In this document: positions 7,670 to 16,153 of the stretch, piece after piece
Numbering within the stretch: the first letter of the stretch is position 1
How the letters are laid out: each line of letters begins with the position of its first letter
Assembly: GCA_030529095.1 (NCBI GenBank)
Contig: JAUMXN010000004.1
Coordinates: forward strand, 1-44,453
Direction of reading: 5' to 3'
Length of the DNA stretch: 44,453 nucleotides
Source: Candidatus Saccharimonadota bacterium
GTDB lineage: Bacteria > Patescibacteriota > Saccharimonadia > Saccharimonadales > Saccharimonadaceae
Translations under genes and position numbers: made by a program
Notes under the pieces: model-generated
What the model was told of the DNA's origin: nothing
Databases searched by the model: none
The model's input: only the letters and a program-made list of their open reading frames with translations

Positions 7670-7781
7670 ATGGGTCTATTATAGCATATTTTTCGGTTTT
7701 GTGATAAAATAATAGAAGTTTTTAAGAAGGCGACGCCGGCTGAGATTTTATTTACGGCCAAAAAGTCGAGAAAGGAAGCTG

Positions 7782-9554
7782 ATGGACGAGCAGAAAAAAG
7801 TCATTCAAATTGCTGGCTCAATCACGGTAGATGAACTCGCTAAAGCCCTGGGGCTTTCGGTGACGTCGCTGATTGGTGAGCTTTTCAAAAATGGTATCGT
7901 AGCGACGATTAATCAACGTCTTGATTTTGAGACCGCTTCGATCATTATCGATGAGCTTGGTATGGAGAACGTGGTGCTCGAGCGCAAGAACACTGCAACC
8001 AAGACCTCTGATATTAGACACGAACTCTCTGATAAGGCAATCGCACGTCCACCGGTGGTGGCGGTGATGGGTCACGTCGACCATGGTAAAACTACTCTTC
8101 TTGATACTTTGCTCGGCAAAAAGACCGCTGAAGGTGAGGCTGGTGGTATCACTCAGCACATTTCGGCTTATCAGTTGAAACACGAAGATCGCTGGATTAC
8201 TTTCCTCGATACCCCTGGCCATGAGGCTTTTGCGGCAATTCGCCAACACGGCGCAATGCTGACTGATATCGTGGTGATTGTGGTGGCAGCCGATGATGGC
8301 GTCAAGCCACAGACCGTAGAGGCAATTAAGTTCGCACAGAGCGCAAACGCTAAGATTATCGTAGCAATCAACAAGATTGACCGCGAGGGCGCTGATGTGC
8401 CACGCACGATGGCTGACCTTTCTCAACACGGTTTGCAGCCAGAGGAATGGGGTGGTGATATCGTGATGGTGCCGATTTCGGCTAAGGTTGGTACGAACCT
8501 TGATAAGTTGCTCGACATGATTTTGCTGACTGCTGATATTGAAGAGCTCAAGGCTGACGTTGATATTCCAGCTGAGGGCCTCGTGATTGAATCCCACATG
8601 GAAACTGGCCGTGGTTCAGTGGTGAACTTGCTCGTGACCGGTGGGGAACTGAAAGTTGGTGAGTATATCGTGGCCGGTTCGACCTATGGTAAAATCCGCA
8701 CCATGCTAGATTGGCGCGGCAAACCAAAGGGCAAGGCTACCCCATCTATCCCTGTAACGATTACTGGTTTTAAGGATTTGCCAAGCTTTGGTGATCGCTT
8801 CGTAGAAGTTGCCGATGAAAAGACCGCTCGCAAGATGTCCCTTCTCAATGCACAAGCGATGGCTGACGAGTCTGCTTCGGCTAACGTTACTTCGACTGAT
8901 CTTCTCCGTATGATGAACACCGCTGATAATTCGAAAGTCTTTAACGTGATTATCAAGGGCGACGTGCTCGGCTCGGTGACCTCGGTAGTTGATTCTTTGA
9001 AATTGATTGATACTAAGGGCGAGATTACTCTCAACATTGTTTCGACCGGCGTTGGTGATATTAATGAAAACGATGTCTACATGGCGGCTGGCGAGAACAC
9101 CGTGGTTTATGGCTTTAACGTGTCGGTGCCAATTAACATTTCAAAGATGGCGGCACGTGATGGTGTGCCAATCAAGACTTACAAAGTGATTTATGAATTG
9201 CTCGATGATGCTAAGCACGAAATGGAGAACTTGCTCGATGCTGAGGTCGTGGAAGAAGACCAAGGCGAAATGAAGATTAAGGGCGTGTTTAGGACTGAAA
9301 AGACTTCGATTATTGCTGGTGGTGAGATGCTAACTGGTGTGGTGAAACCTGGTATGCTCGCTCGTGTGATTCGTGATAAGACTTATATTGGCGAGGTTGA
9401 AGTGACTTCTGTCCAAAAAGAGAAGATGGATGTAAAAGAGCTTGCTGCTGGTGAAACTGGTGGTCTTGCACTTAAGACTGAACACAAAATTACTGTTGAA
9501 CTTAATGATCGTCTGAAATTCTTCACGCGCGAGATGAAAAAGAAAACGTTGTAG
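7782..9554 (+). CDS. infB: Translation initiation factor IF-2 (short form)
   Basis: A 590-aa protein. Short IF2-N helical domain (about 8-55), then the G domain with G1 [13 protein letters not shown] (about 97-109), G2 AGGITQHI, G3 DTPGHEAF and G4 NKID, followed by the beta-barrel domains and the C-terminal fMet-tRNA-binding domain. It loads initiator fMet-tRNA onto the 30S subunit and promotes subunit joining. It lacks the long, variable N-terminal extension of E. coli IF-2, as is usual in reduced genomes. Shine-Dalgarno AAAGGAAG precedes the ATG. The fmt and def genes 0.3 kb downstream (opposite strand) act on the same initiator tRNA and on the new N-terminus. Confidence 0.97.
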   Translation: MDEQKKVIQIAGSITVDELAKALGLSVTSLIGELFKNGIVATINQRLDFETASIIIDELGMENVVLERKNTATKTSDIRHELSDKAIARPPVVAVMGHVDHGKTTLLDTLLGKKTAEGEAGGITQHISAYQLKHEDRWITFLDTPGHEAFAAIRQHGAMLTDIVVIVVAADDGVKPQTVEAIKFAQSANAKIIVAINKIDREGADVPRTMADLSQHGLQPEEWGGDIVMVPISAKVGTNLDKLLDMILLTADIEELKADVDIPAEGLVIESHMETGRGSVVNLLVTGGELKVGEYIVAGSTYGKIRTMLDWRGKPKGKATPSIPVTITGFKDLPSFGDRFVEVADEKTARKMSLLNAQAMADESASANVTSTDLLRMMNTADNSKVFNVIIKGDVLGSVTSVVDSLKLIDTKGEITLNIVSTGVGDINENDVYMAAGENTVVYGFNVSVPINISKMAARDGVPIKTYKVIYELLDDAKHEMENLLDAEVVEEDQGEMKIKGVFRTEKTSIIAGGEMLTGVVKPGMLARVIRDKTYIGEVEVTSVQKEKMDVKELAAGETGGLALKTEHKITVELNDRLKFFTREMKKKTL

Positions 9555-9576
9555 AACAAAACGGTTATGCTATAAT
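9549..9576 (+). promoter_or_regulatory. Leaderless-type promoter before the DUF5663-like gene
   Basis: TTGTAG (9549-9554), 16-nt spacer, TGcTATAAT (-10 at 9571-9576). Six nt (TAGGGC) separate the -10 from the ATG at 9583, so transcription should start at or next to the A of ATG. No Shine-Dalgarno sequence exists. Confidence 0.7.
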
Positions 9577-9582
9577 TAGGGC

Positions 9583-9879
9583 ATGGAACCGATTGATGAA
9601 GCTTTTTTGGCGGAAGTAGGACTTGCCGCAATGCCAGAACAAAAAAAGAAGGAATTCCTGGATTTTGTGCAGGAAGAACTTGAAGTTCGCATTGGCGAAC
9701 GCATTGCTAAGGGTTTGCCAGAAGTTAAATTAAACGAATTCGATATGATTACCGATCGCGAAGAGGCGACTAAGTGGTTAGAAATCAATCGTCCAGATTA
9801 TCGTGAGATTGTTGAGCGCACAATTAAAGAACTCAAAGACGAGATTCGTGCGAATAGTTCTAAACTTTTGAATATGTAA
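9583..9879 (+). CDS. DUF5663-like small acidic protein
   Basis: A 98-aa acidic, helical protein beginning MEPIDEAFLAEVGLAAMPEQ, with a mid-protein RIGERIAKGLPEVKLNEF and a C-terminal WLEINRPDYREIVE-type helix. The pattern resembles the small DUF5663 proteins frequent in Saccharibacteria and other CPR genomes; this family call rests on remembered pattern and is moderately certain. Function unknown. It is probably translated from a leaderless mRNA. Its TAA is immediately followed by the stop of the convergent fmt gene with no base between. Confidence 0.65.
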   Translation: MEPIDEAFLAEVGLAAMPEQKKKEFLDFVQEELEVRIGERIAKGLPEVKLNEFDMITDREEATKWLEINRPDYREIVERTIKELKDEIRANSSKLLNM

Positions 9880-10656
9880 TTATTTCTTATAGCCATTAAG
9901 AAAGCTCTTGGCATCCATTGCTTTGCGGCCTTCTGGCTGAAGTTCGTCGATGGCGATTTTTCCGCCGTCTGCACAGGTGATACTGATGGTCGGCTGTTCG
10001 TCTGCTGCGGCAAGATGAGCTTTTTTAATGATGCATTTAATACCATAGAAAATATACTTTGGTTTTGGAAAATCTTGGTAGGCGATGATTTTACGGAAGG
10101 TTTTCTCGGCAGTATCTGACTCTGGAGTGAGCTCGCCCATGGAGCGATCGAATTTACCACAGAAGGTAGCCTCTTTTTCGTTTTGTGCAGTCGGTTCTGG
10201 GAGATTGTCCATGTTTTCGATGAGCCAATTGGCGCCGGCGGCGGCGAGGGCTTCGTAGATGGCGGCTTTGCTTAATGGTAAATCATTTAAAGTGGTTTGA
10301 TAATAGACTGGGCCGGCGTCCATAGCTTTAACTAGCTTCATGATAGAGACGGAAAACTCATTATCGCCGTTTAAAATGGCAGATTCGATTGGTGAAGCAC
10401 CACGATATTTTGGCAAGAGGGAAGGATGGATATTCAAGATGCCTTCCGGTTCAAAAATATCGAGGACGTCGGGTTTAATCATGATGCCAAAAGAAGCGAG
10501 AACGCCCCTGGCTTCGGGGTTTTTAGCTTTGATTTCTTTGACGGTCCCTAAATCCTCCTTGCTTCTGGCATGAAAAATGATTTCACAGTGTTTTTCGAGG
10601 ACGTTTTTGGCGGCGTCGGCAAGAGGGCCGTTACCGAAGAAAATAATCTTATTCAT
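9880..10656 (-). CDS. fmt: Methionyl-tRNA formyltransferase
   Basis: A 258-aa protein, shorter than the ~315 aa of E. coli Fmt mainly at the C-terminal tRNA-contacting domain. The catalytic region is intact: LNIHPSLLPKYRGASPIESAI contains the conserved Asn and His of the formyl-transfer site, and KAMDAGPVYY contains the conserved Asp. It formylates Met on initiator tRNA with 10-formyl-tetrahydrofolate. The start overlaps the 3' end of def by 8 nt, so def-fmt is a translationally coupled pair. Confidence 0.93.
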   Translation of the reverse strand: MNKIIFFGNGPLADAAKNVLEKHCEIIFHARSKEDLGTVKEIKAKNPEARGVLASFGIMIKPDVLDIFEPEGILNIHPSLLPKYRGASPIESAILNGDNEFSVSIMKLVKAMDAGPVYYQTTLNDLPLSKAAIYEALAAAGANWLIENMDNLPEPTAQNEKEATFCGKFDRSMGELTPESDTAEKTFRKIIAYQDFPKPKYIFYGIKCIIKKAHLAAADEQPTISITCADGGKIAIDELQPEGRKAMDAKSFLNGYKK

Positions 10657-11221
10657 CAGGGAAGAGCTTTTTATTGTTTTTAATTTCTTTGTCGTAGTCT
10701 ACTGGCTCGAGGTCGCCCTTGTCGTTCATGCGGGAGAAGGCGTCTTTTTCGTCTTTAATGTGGTCGATAAAGAGAATGCCGTTTAGGTGGTCGATTTCGT
10801 GAAGTAAAACGCGGGCCAAATCCTGCTCGACTTTGATACGAACTTCGGTGCCGTCTTCGAGCTGAGCCTTGATTTTGGCTTTGGTTGGACGAGGAACGAG
10901 ACCGTAAATTTCTGGAACAGAGAGACAACCTTCATAATCGACCTTGATTTTGCCTTCGGTCTTGATGACTTCTGGGTTGATCAGGGCGGTGAAGTGATTG
11001 TTATCTTTGTCTTCCATGTCTTCGCGGACAATAATAATGCGTTTGTTAACGCCCATCTGAGGGGCGGCCATAGCGGCAGAAAGCTCGTATGGATGCTCTT
11101 TTTCCCAGTCGAGGGAAAGTTTGCGCATATCATCGATGATTTTGCGAATTTCATCATCAATAACGCCGACTTTGGTCGATTTCTGACGGAGACGCGGATC
11201 TGGTGTAGTGATGATTTTCAT
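10649..11221 (-). CDS. def: Peptide deformylase
   Basis: A 190-aa protein with the three PDF metal/active-site motifs: AAMAAPQMG (variant of GxGLAAxQ), EGCLSVP (metal-binding Cys) and HEIDHLNG (HExxH). It removes the formyl group from nascent N-terminal Met, undoing the step made by fmt, with which it overlaps by 8 nt. A lysine/aspartate-rich tail follows the catalytic core. The ATG lies 7 nt after a TATAAT box, so it can be transcribed separately from priA as a leaderless mRNA although priA ends only 13 nt upstream. Confidence 0.95.
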   Translation of the reverse strand: MKIITTPDPRLRQKSTKVGVIDDEIRKIIDDMRKLSLDWEKEHPYELSAAMAAPQMGVNKRIIIVREDMEDKDNNHFTALINPEVIKTEGKIKVDYEGCLSVPEIYGLVPRPTKAKIKAQLEDGTEVRIKVEQDLARVLLHEIDHLNGILFIDHIKDEKDAFSRMNDKGDLEPVDYDKEIKNNKKLFPDE

Positions 11222-11228
11222 GCTCTAT

Positions 11229-11237
11229 ATTATATCA
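11229..11237 (-). promoter_or_regulatory. Leaderless-type promoter for def-fmt overlapping the priA stop
   Basis: Minus-strand TGaTATAAT (-10 occupying 11234-11229), 7 nt before the def ATG; the TG dinucleotide lies in the last codon/stop of priA. No Shine-Dalgarno site is present. Confidence 0.6.
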
Positions 11238-13172
11238 TAAAAGAGACGGCGGGTCGAGGGTAACGTGAGCGGTTTCGTCGACAGTTTTTAGGGCTTTTAA
11301 GAGTTGCTCGCGCGAGGAGCTGCGGGCGATGATTTGCCAGTGGAAGCCGCGACCGGTGCGCTCATGAAAAGCTGGGGTTGGCGGCGAGATTTTGAGCTTT
11401 GGGTTTTTGATAAGCTCGCGGTAGATGGCGCGGATTTTCTTAAGGGCGAGCGACTCGGTTTTCATGACGATTTCGATCTTGGCAATAAAAGAAAAAGGCG
11501 GGAAATAGGTGTCTTTACGTTTTTTTAACAGATGTTCGGCGAAGGCTTCATAATCCTGTTTGATGGCAAAGTTGATAACTGGGGAACCAGGCTGGAAGGT
11601 CTGGACGAAAACTTCGGCGGTGTCGAGGTGGCCGCGACCAACACGGCCAATCACCTGAGTAATAAGTTCAAAGGTGCGCTCTTCGGCGGAATAATCTGGG
11701 AGGAAGAGGCCGGCATCGGCTTGTACAATGCCAACAGTGGCAAGCTTTGGCAGGTCGAGACCCTTGGCGATGGTTTGCGTGCCGATGATGATGTCGATTT
11801 TGCCAGCTTTGACTTCGTCATACATGGCGTCAAGGGAATTACTTTTAGTATTGTCGGCGTCGAAACGCATAATATTAGCGTCTTTGAAAAGCTTTTTCAA
11901 CTCTGTTTCGAGGAGTTTGGTGCCGAAACCTTTATATAAGAGATTCGGCGAGCCGCAGTGCGGGCAGGCTTTTGGTACGCGCTGCTTAAAACCGCAGGTG
12001 TGGCAGATCAATTCATAGGTGTCGGCATGGAGGGTAAGGGGAAGGAAACAGTGTGGACAGAGCAAGCTTTCGCCACAATCTTCGCAAATGCTAAGGGGTG
12101 CGGAGCCGCGGCGGTTATGGAAGATTAGAGTTTGTTGATGATTTTCCAGGTTACGGTTAATGGACTCGAGTAATTTATTAGAGAAGTAGCGGTTTTTAGT
12201 GAAATTATCACGCTCTTTGAGGTCTATTACAGAGATTTGTGGCTCAGTGGCGGTGCCTTTGGCCTTCTCTTTAAGGGTGACTAAGGAATTATGGGTTTTG
12301 GCCAGATAATAATCTTGAATTAGAGGGGTGGCGGAGCCATCGATGCAGTCGATATTGAGGGTTTTTGCGATAAAGCTGGCCACGCGCAAGGTAGAATACT
12401 TTGGGGCGTTCTCTTGGAAATAGCTGGATTCGTGACATTCGTCGATAATAATAAGACCAAGATTGTTAACTGGGGCAAAGAGGGCAGAGCGGGGGCCGAT
12501 GATGATGGACGGAGTGTTAGAACAGAGAAGAGATTCCCAGATTTTGTGACGTTCGGCCTCGGTTTTCTTAGAGTGAATCAGGATGACTTTTTGGCCGAAA
12601 GTCTCTTCGAAAACCCGAACAAGTTGGCTGGTTAAGGAGATTTCTGGCACTAAAAGGATAGTGGACTTTTGTTGTTTTAGGGCATTTTTAGCCATTTCTA
12701 GGTAGATATTGGTTTTGCCGCTTCCGGTTACGCCATGAAGCAGTTTGGTGGCTCCTGGGCTGTTTTGAAGCGAATTAAGGGCATTTTTCTGGGCCTTATT
12801 AAGCTCAATGAGCGGTAGTTTTGGGGTCTGTTCGGTTTTTTCGGCGTTTTTGGTGAATTTGCGACGATTTTTGGTGATGCCATTTGGCAGAATCAGATTA
12901 AGGATGGTTGGTAGTGGCGTGAGGTAATATTCGGACATCCAGACGATCATTTTGATGAGATGTTTTGGCAAAGGCTTGGCATACAAAACGCGTACGATTG
13001 GCTTGGTGGGGAAGTCTGGTTGAACAACTTTTTTATAAACGAGACCAACGGTGGTGGATTTTCCGAGGGGAATCTCAACGATTTGGCCTGGTTGAAGGCT
13101 AACATCAGAGGAGTAAGTCAAAAAACCAGCGCCCTTTTTGAATAGCTTCGCCGGGATGACCTCGTAAAACAT
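11235..13172 (-). CDS. priA: Primosomal helicase PriA (replication restart)
   Basis: A 645-aa protein. An N-terminal 3'-DNA-binding domain leads to the superfamily 2 helicase core with Walker A GVTGSGKTNIY (about 145) and the DEAH-like DECHESS. The zinc-binding insertion has paired cysteines CEDCGESLLCPHC and CHTCGFKQR...CPHC, and the second RecA lobe contains IGTQTIAKGLD and QVIGRVGRG. It reloads the replisome at stalled forks. It is first in the priA, def, fmt block on this strand and is preceded by a leaderless-type -10. It is slightly shorter than E. coli PriA (732 aa). Confidence 0.95.
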   Translation of the reverse strand: MFYEVIPAKLFKKGAGFLTYSSDVSLQPGQIVEIPLGKSTTVGLVYKKVVQPDFPTKPIVRVLYAKPLPKHLIKMIVWMSEYYLTPLPTILNLILPNGITKNRRKFTKNAEKTEQTPKLPLIELNKAQKNALNSLQNSPGATKLLHGVTGSGKTNIYLEMAKNALKQQKSTILLVPEISLTSQLVRVFEETFGQKVILIHSKKTEAERHKIWESLLCSNTPSIIIGPRSALFAPVNNLGLIIIDECHESSYFQENAPKYSTLRVASFIAKTLNIDCIDGSATPLIQDYYLAKTHNSLVTLKEKAKGTATEPQISVIDLKERDNFTKNRYFSNKLLESINRNLENHQQTLIFHNRRGSAPLSICEDCGESLLCPHCFLPLTLHADTYELICHTCGFKQRVPKACPHCGSPNLLYKGFGTKLLETELKKLFKDANIMRFDADNTKSNSLDAMYDEVKAGKIDIIIGTQTIAKGLDLPKLATVGIVQADAGLFLPDYSAEERTFELITQVIGRVGRGHLDTAEVFVQTFQPGSPVINFAIKQDYEAFAEHLLKKRKDTYFPPFSFIAKIEIVMKTESLALKKIRAIYRELIKNPKLKISPPTPAFHERTGRGFHWQIIARSSSREQLLKALKTVDETAHVTLDPPSLL

Positions 13173-13178
13173 ATTAAT

Positions 13179-13184
13179 ATTATA
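13179..13184 (-). promoter_or_regulatory. Leaderless-type -10 of priA
   Basis: Minus-strand TATAAT exactly 6 nt before the priA ATG, with no room for a ribosome-binding site. It is divergent from the winged-helix gene promoter about 45 nt away. Confidence 0.65.
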
Positions 13185-13227
13185 CCGTAAAAAATGTTGT
13201 ATTTTTTACAGAACTTTTCGGCAAACG

Positions 13228-13236
13228 TGTTATAAT
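13228..13236 (+). promoter_or_regulatory. Extended -10 promoter of the winged-helix/recJ unit
   Basis: TGtTATAAT at 13228-13236 with a poorly spaced TTTACA upstream. The leader is about 18 nt and holds AGAGAGG before the ATG at 13260. Confidence 0.65.
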
Positions 13237-13259
13237 GAATTAAAGAAAAGAGAGGTTAC

Positions 13260-13550
13260 ATGTTAGATATGTTGGTGACTTCCAGGGTGAGGAGGAAGAT
13301 TATCGTTGTGTTTTCGAAGTACCCGGATTTCAAAACTCACGTACGTGGGTTGGCGAAACTCATTAAAGAGGATCCAGGAAATATCCAACGCGAGTTGACC
13401 AAACTAACCGCGGCTAAGTTTTTGATTATGACTAAAAAAGGCAACACGCGTATTTATCAGACCAACAAGCAGTATCCGATTTTAAAAGAGCTTCAGAGTA
13501 TTGTGATTAAAAGTCAGCGGGGAAGTAAGCCAAGTAAAACGATTGGATAA
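13260..13550 (+). CDS. Winged-helix DNA-binding regulator (ArsR/MarR-like)
   Basis: A 96-aa basic protein with one winged helix-turn-helix: TSRVRRKIIVVFSKYP, RGLAKLIKEDPGNIQRELTKLTAAKFL (recognition helix around NIQRELTKL), a beta-wing ending TRIYQTNKQYPILKELQS, and a basic tail. This layout is typical of archaeal/CPR wHTH proteins that act alone or with nucleotidyltransferase-type partners. It is the first gene ahead of recJ (3-nt gap), so it may autoregulate the repair genes; the regulon cannot be deduced. Confidence 0.8.
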   Translation: MLDMLVTSRVRRKIIVVFSKYPDFKTHVRGLAKLIKEDPGNIQRELTKLTAAKFLIMTKKGNTRIYQTNKQYPILKELQSIVIKSQRGSKPSKTIG

Positions 13551-13553
13551 CCG

Positions 13554-15152
13554 ATGAGTAGGTTATTTGAGCGTTTGATTGAGGCGCGCGGAATTCAGGC
13601 TGATTTTTTGCATCCGGAGTACGAGAAATTATCTGATCCGTTTTTGCTACCAGATATGGAAAAGGGGGCAGAACGAATTATACAGGCCATCGATAATGGT
13701 GAGAAGATTTTGATTTATGGCGATTACGATGTGGATGGCGTGACGGCGAGTACGGTGATGGCGGAAGCTTTGGAATTGGCTGGGGCGGAACCGGTGGAGA
13801 TTATGTTGCCAGATCGGTTTGCAGATGGTTACGGTATGAGCCCAAAGTTGGTTGATAAAGCTACGAAAGGCGGGTTTGGTTTGGTGGTGACAGTAGACTG
13901 TGGCTCGAGGAATTTTGAGATTATTGATGAGCTAAGTAGCCATAATATTGATACTGTAGTAACCGATCATCATGAATGCCAAGAGGAATTGCCGAAGGCC
14001 GTGGCAGTGATTAATCCGAAGCGTAAAGATTACGAGGTTTTTCGTGATTTAGCTGGAGTGGCGGTGGCGTTTAAACTGGCGCAGGCGCTGGTTTTGAAGG
14101 GTAAAATTCCGGCTGGACAAGAGAAGTGGTTGCTTGATTTGGTACTGATCGGCACGATTTGTGACAGTATGCCGCTTACCGGCGAGAATCGCATTTTGGG
14201 ATTCTTTGGTATGAAAGTGTTAGTAAAAACGCGTCGAGCCGGGCTAGTTGAATTGATGCAAAACGCTGGGGTGAAAAAGCTGAGTAGCGAGTCGGTTGGG
14301 TTCCAAATCGGGCCAAGGCTAAATGCGGCAGGCAGAATCGAATCGGCAGAACTGGCCCTTAAATTGGTAAGAACAAAATCTAAAGTTGAGGCTGCAGCGC
14401 TAGCCAACCAGCTGGAAGAGTTGAATAAGAAACGTCGTAACGAACAACGCGCGGCGGTAGAAGAGATCAAAAAGCGCGACAAAACCGACGAACCGGTAAT
14501 GGTGGAGGTTGGCAAGTGGCACGAGGGTATTCTTGGTATTGTGGCTGGGCGTCTGACAGAGGATTACAAAAAGCCGTCTTTTGTTTTGACCGAAGTGGCG
14601 GATGGGATGCTGAAGGGGTCTGGTAGGAGCTTTGGTGAGTTTAGCTTGGCGGAGGCTTTATCGAAGGTGGCCGATACGATTGTCTCTGGTGGTGGTCATG
14701 CCGGCGCAGCTGGTGTGAGAGTAGAGAAGGATAAATTAGGGGAATTTGCTCAAGCAATTAACGATTATTATAAGAGTTTGAAATTAAAGGACCAGGAAAA
14801 ATATTTGAAGTCTGGAGCGGACCTAGATGTTGATAAACTTGGTGAACTCTCGCGCGAGTTTTTAGAAGAGTTGAAGCTGCTTGAGCCGTTTGGTGAGGGG
14901 AATGAAGAGCCGATTTTCTGTCTAAAACAAGTGGAAGTGATGGAGTCGCGCCGCATGGGTAGCGAGGGGAATCATCTCTGTTTGATGGTGCGAGGAACGG
15001 ATGATAAGACGATGAAGCTGGTGGCTTTCTCTGCGCCGGAAGCTTGGTTTACGATTTATCAGGGGGAGAAGATTGATGTTTTGGTGCGTCTAATTGAGAA
15101 CGAGTGGAACGGTGTGGTGTCGGTTGAAGGGCGTATCATCGATATCTTATGA
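13554..15152 (+). CDS. recJ: Single-stranded-DNA-specific 5'-3' exonuclease RecJ
   Basis: A 532-aa DHH-superfamily nuclease. Motif I YGDYDVDGVTAS, a VDCGS motif, motif III VTDHHECQEE, then the DHHA1 domain ending in SGGGHAGAAG, and a C-terminal OB-like domain. It degrades ssDNA 5' to 3' in recombination and base-excision repair with Mn2+ or Mg2+. It begins 3 nt after the winged-helix gene stop. Slightly shorter than E. coli RecJ (577 aa) but all catalytic motifs are present. RNase HI follows 12 nt later, though that gene has its own -10 box. Confidence 0.95.
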   Translation: MSRLFERLIEARGIQADFLHPEYEKLSDPFLLPDMEKGAERIIQAIDNGEKILIYGDYDVDGVTASTVMAEALELAGAEPVEIMLPDRFADGYGMSPKLVDKATKGGFGLVVTVDCGSRNFEIIDELSSHNIDTVVTDHHECQEELPKAVAVINPKRKDYEVFRDLAGVAVAFKLAQALVLKGKIPAGQEKWLLDLVLIGTICDSMPLTGENRILGFFGMKVLVKTRRAGLVELMQNAGVKKLSSESVGFQIGPRLNAAGRIESAELALKLVRTKSKVEAAALANQLEELNKKRRNEQRAAVEEIKKRDKTDEPVMVEVGKWHEGILGIVAGRLTEDYKKPSFVLTEVADGMLKGSGRSFGEFSLAEALSKVADTIVSGGGHAGAAGVRVEKDKLGEFAQAINDYYKSLKLKDQEKYLKSGADLDVDKLGELSREFLEELKLLEPFGEGNEEPIFCLKQVEVMESRRMGSEGNHLCLMVRGTDDKTMKLVAFSAPEAWFTIYQGEKIDVLVRLIENEWNGVVSVEGRIIDIL

Positions 15153-15158
15153 TATAAT
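15150..15158 (+). promoter_or_regulatory. Leaderless-type promoter of rnhA
   Basis: TGaTATAAT overlapping the end of recJ, then the same 6-nt TAGGGC spacer before ATG (15165) as at 9571-9583. No Shine-Dalgarno sequence is present. Confidence 0.65.
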
Positions 15159-15164
15159 TAGGGC

Positions 15165-15581
15165 ATGAAAATTTTGTGGACTGACGGTAGTGCATCGCCA
15201 AACCCGGGACCGGGTGGTTTTGCCGTGATGGAAAACGGTAAGCCGGTGCGGCTAGGGGCTGAAAATCCATCTACCAATATCCGCATGGAAGGTCTCGCCA
15301 TGATTGCGGCAATCGAATACGCCGGAGATGAAGGCTGTGAGATTCATTCCGATTCAGAATTCTGGATTAATGTACTCACTAAATGGGCGCCGGGCTGGGA
15401 GGCTAATGGCTGGAAGAAGAAAACTGGACCGATTCAGAACTTGGACATTGTACAAAAACTTTATTCACTTTTTAAAGAGTATCCGGTGGAGTTAGTTTGG
15501 ATTCGCGGACACGCTGGAACAGAGGAAAACGAGCTCGCCGACGAGTGGGCCAACAAAGCACGTAAAGGAGAAACCCTATGA
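15165..15581 (+). CDS. rnhA: Ribonuclease HI
   Basis: A 138-aa protein with the RNase H fold. Acidic catalytic residues are visible in TDGSASPNPGPGG (Asp7), RMEGLAMIAAI (Glu), HSDSEFWIN (Asp) and ENELADEWAN (Asp), plus the flexible-loop His in WIRGHAGT. It degrades the RNA strand of RNA-DNA hybrids, including Okazaki primers and R-loops. Slightly short against E. coli (155 aa). Its TGA overlaps the next ATG (ATGA). The TGA stop here supports a standard code. Confidence 0.93.
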   Translation: MKILWTDGSASPNPGPGGFAVMENGKPVRLGAENPSTNIRMEGLAMIAAIEYAGDEGCEIHSDSEFWINVLTKWAPGWEANGWKKKTGPIQNLDIVQKLYSLFKEYPVELVWIRGHAGTEENELADEWANKARKGETL

Positions 15582-16114
15582 AAAAAATCATCGTAAAGTG
15601 TAAACTGGCTAGTCGTGATGGCTTTGTAGAGAAGCTATCTGATATCGATATGGATTTTTCGCCGATGTATTGGCAGCACGACCGTGTTTACGTGCCAAAA
15701 GGTTATAAGCGCGGTATTAACATGCCACGTCTCTTGATGCGTACCGAGATGAAGGCCGTAGACAAGCCAGCCAAATACTATTTGATTTTGAAGCGTCATA
15801 TCGAAGACTCTGGTGTGGATGTGGTAGAAGAGACCGTGATTAAGGATTACACCGAGATGGTAAACATAATTTTGCAACTTGGCTTTAAGCCGCAAAAAGA
15901 GGTTTCACGCCGTCGCCAGGAAATTAAAATGAGCGATGATACGTCTTTGTTCCTCGATAAAATTGATGGGACCAATGGCTCGTTTGCTAAACTCGAGACT
16001 AACCTTAAAGAGGGTGACTCGGTAGAGGATGTTAAAAATGAACTCCTAAAGACTCTCGCTGTGTTTGGCGAGAAGAACGTGGTCGAAACGTCTTATTCGG
16101 AAATTGATTATTAA
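15578..16114 (+). CDS. CYTH-domain protein (class IV adenylyl cyclase / triphosphatase-like)
   Basis: A 178-aa protein. Features resembling the CYTH triphosphate-tunnel fold are KYYLILKRH, alternating charged strands with EETVIKDYTEMVNIILQLGF (substrate-tunnel Glu/Lys pattern and the conserved MxxIL..LGF helix), SRRRQEIKM, then LFLDKIDGTNGSFAKLET matching the LD.v.glG.f.E(I/T) strand. CYTH enzymes hydrolyse triphosphates or thiamine triphosphate, or make cAMP. The usual N-terminal ExExK motif is not clear, so activity is uncertain. Start overlaps the rnhA stop (ATGA); the AAAGGAG ribosome site lies inside rnhA. Terminator directly after. Confidence 0.6.
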   Translation: MKKIIVKCKLASRDGFVEKLSDIDMDFSPMYWQHDRVYVPKGYKRGINMPRLLMRTEMKAVDKPAKYYLILKRHIEDSGVDVVEETVIKDYTEMVNIILQLGFKPQKEVSRRRQEIKMSDDTSLFLDKIDGTNGSFAKLETNLKEGDSVEDVKNELLKTLAVFGEKNVVETSYSEIDY

Positions 16115-16116
16115 TC

Positions 16117-16147
16117 AAAAAGACGCCCCGTAAAAGGGGCGCTTTTT
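16117..16147. terminator. Bidirectional terminator between the CYTH and DUF4868 genes
   Basis: AAAAAGaCGCCCC, short loop, GGGGCGcTTTTT: a strong stem with A/T runs on both sides, between two convergent stops. Confidence 0.9.
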
Positions 16148-16153
16148 GTTGGT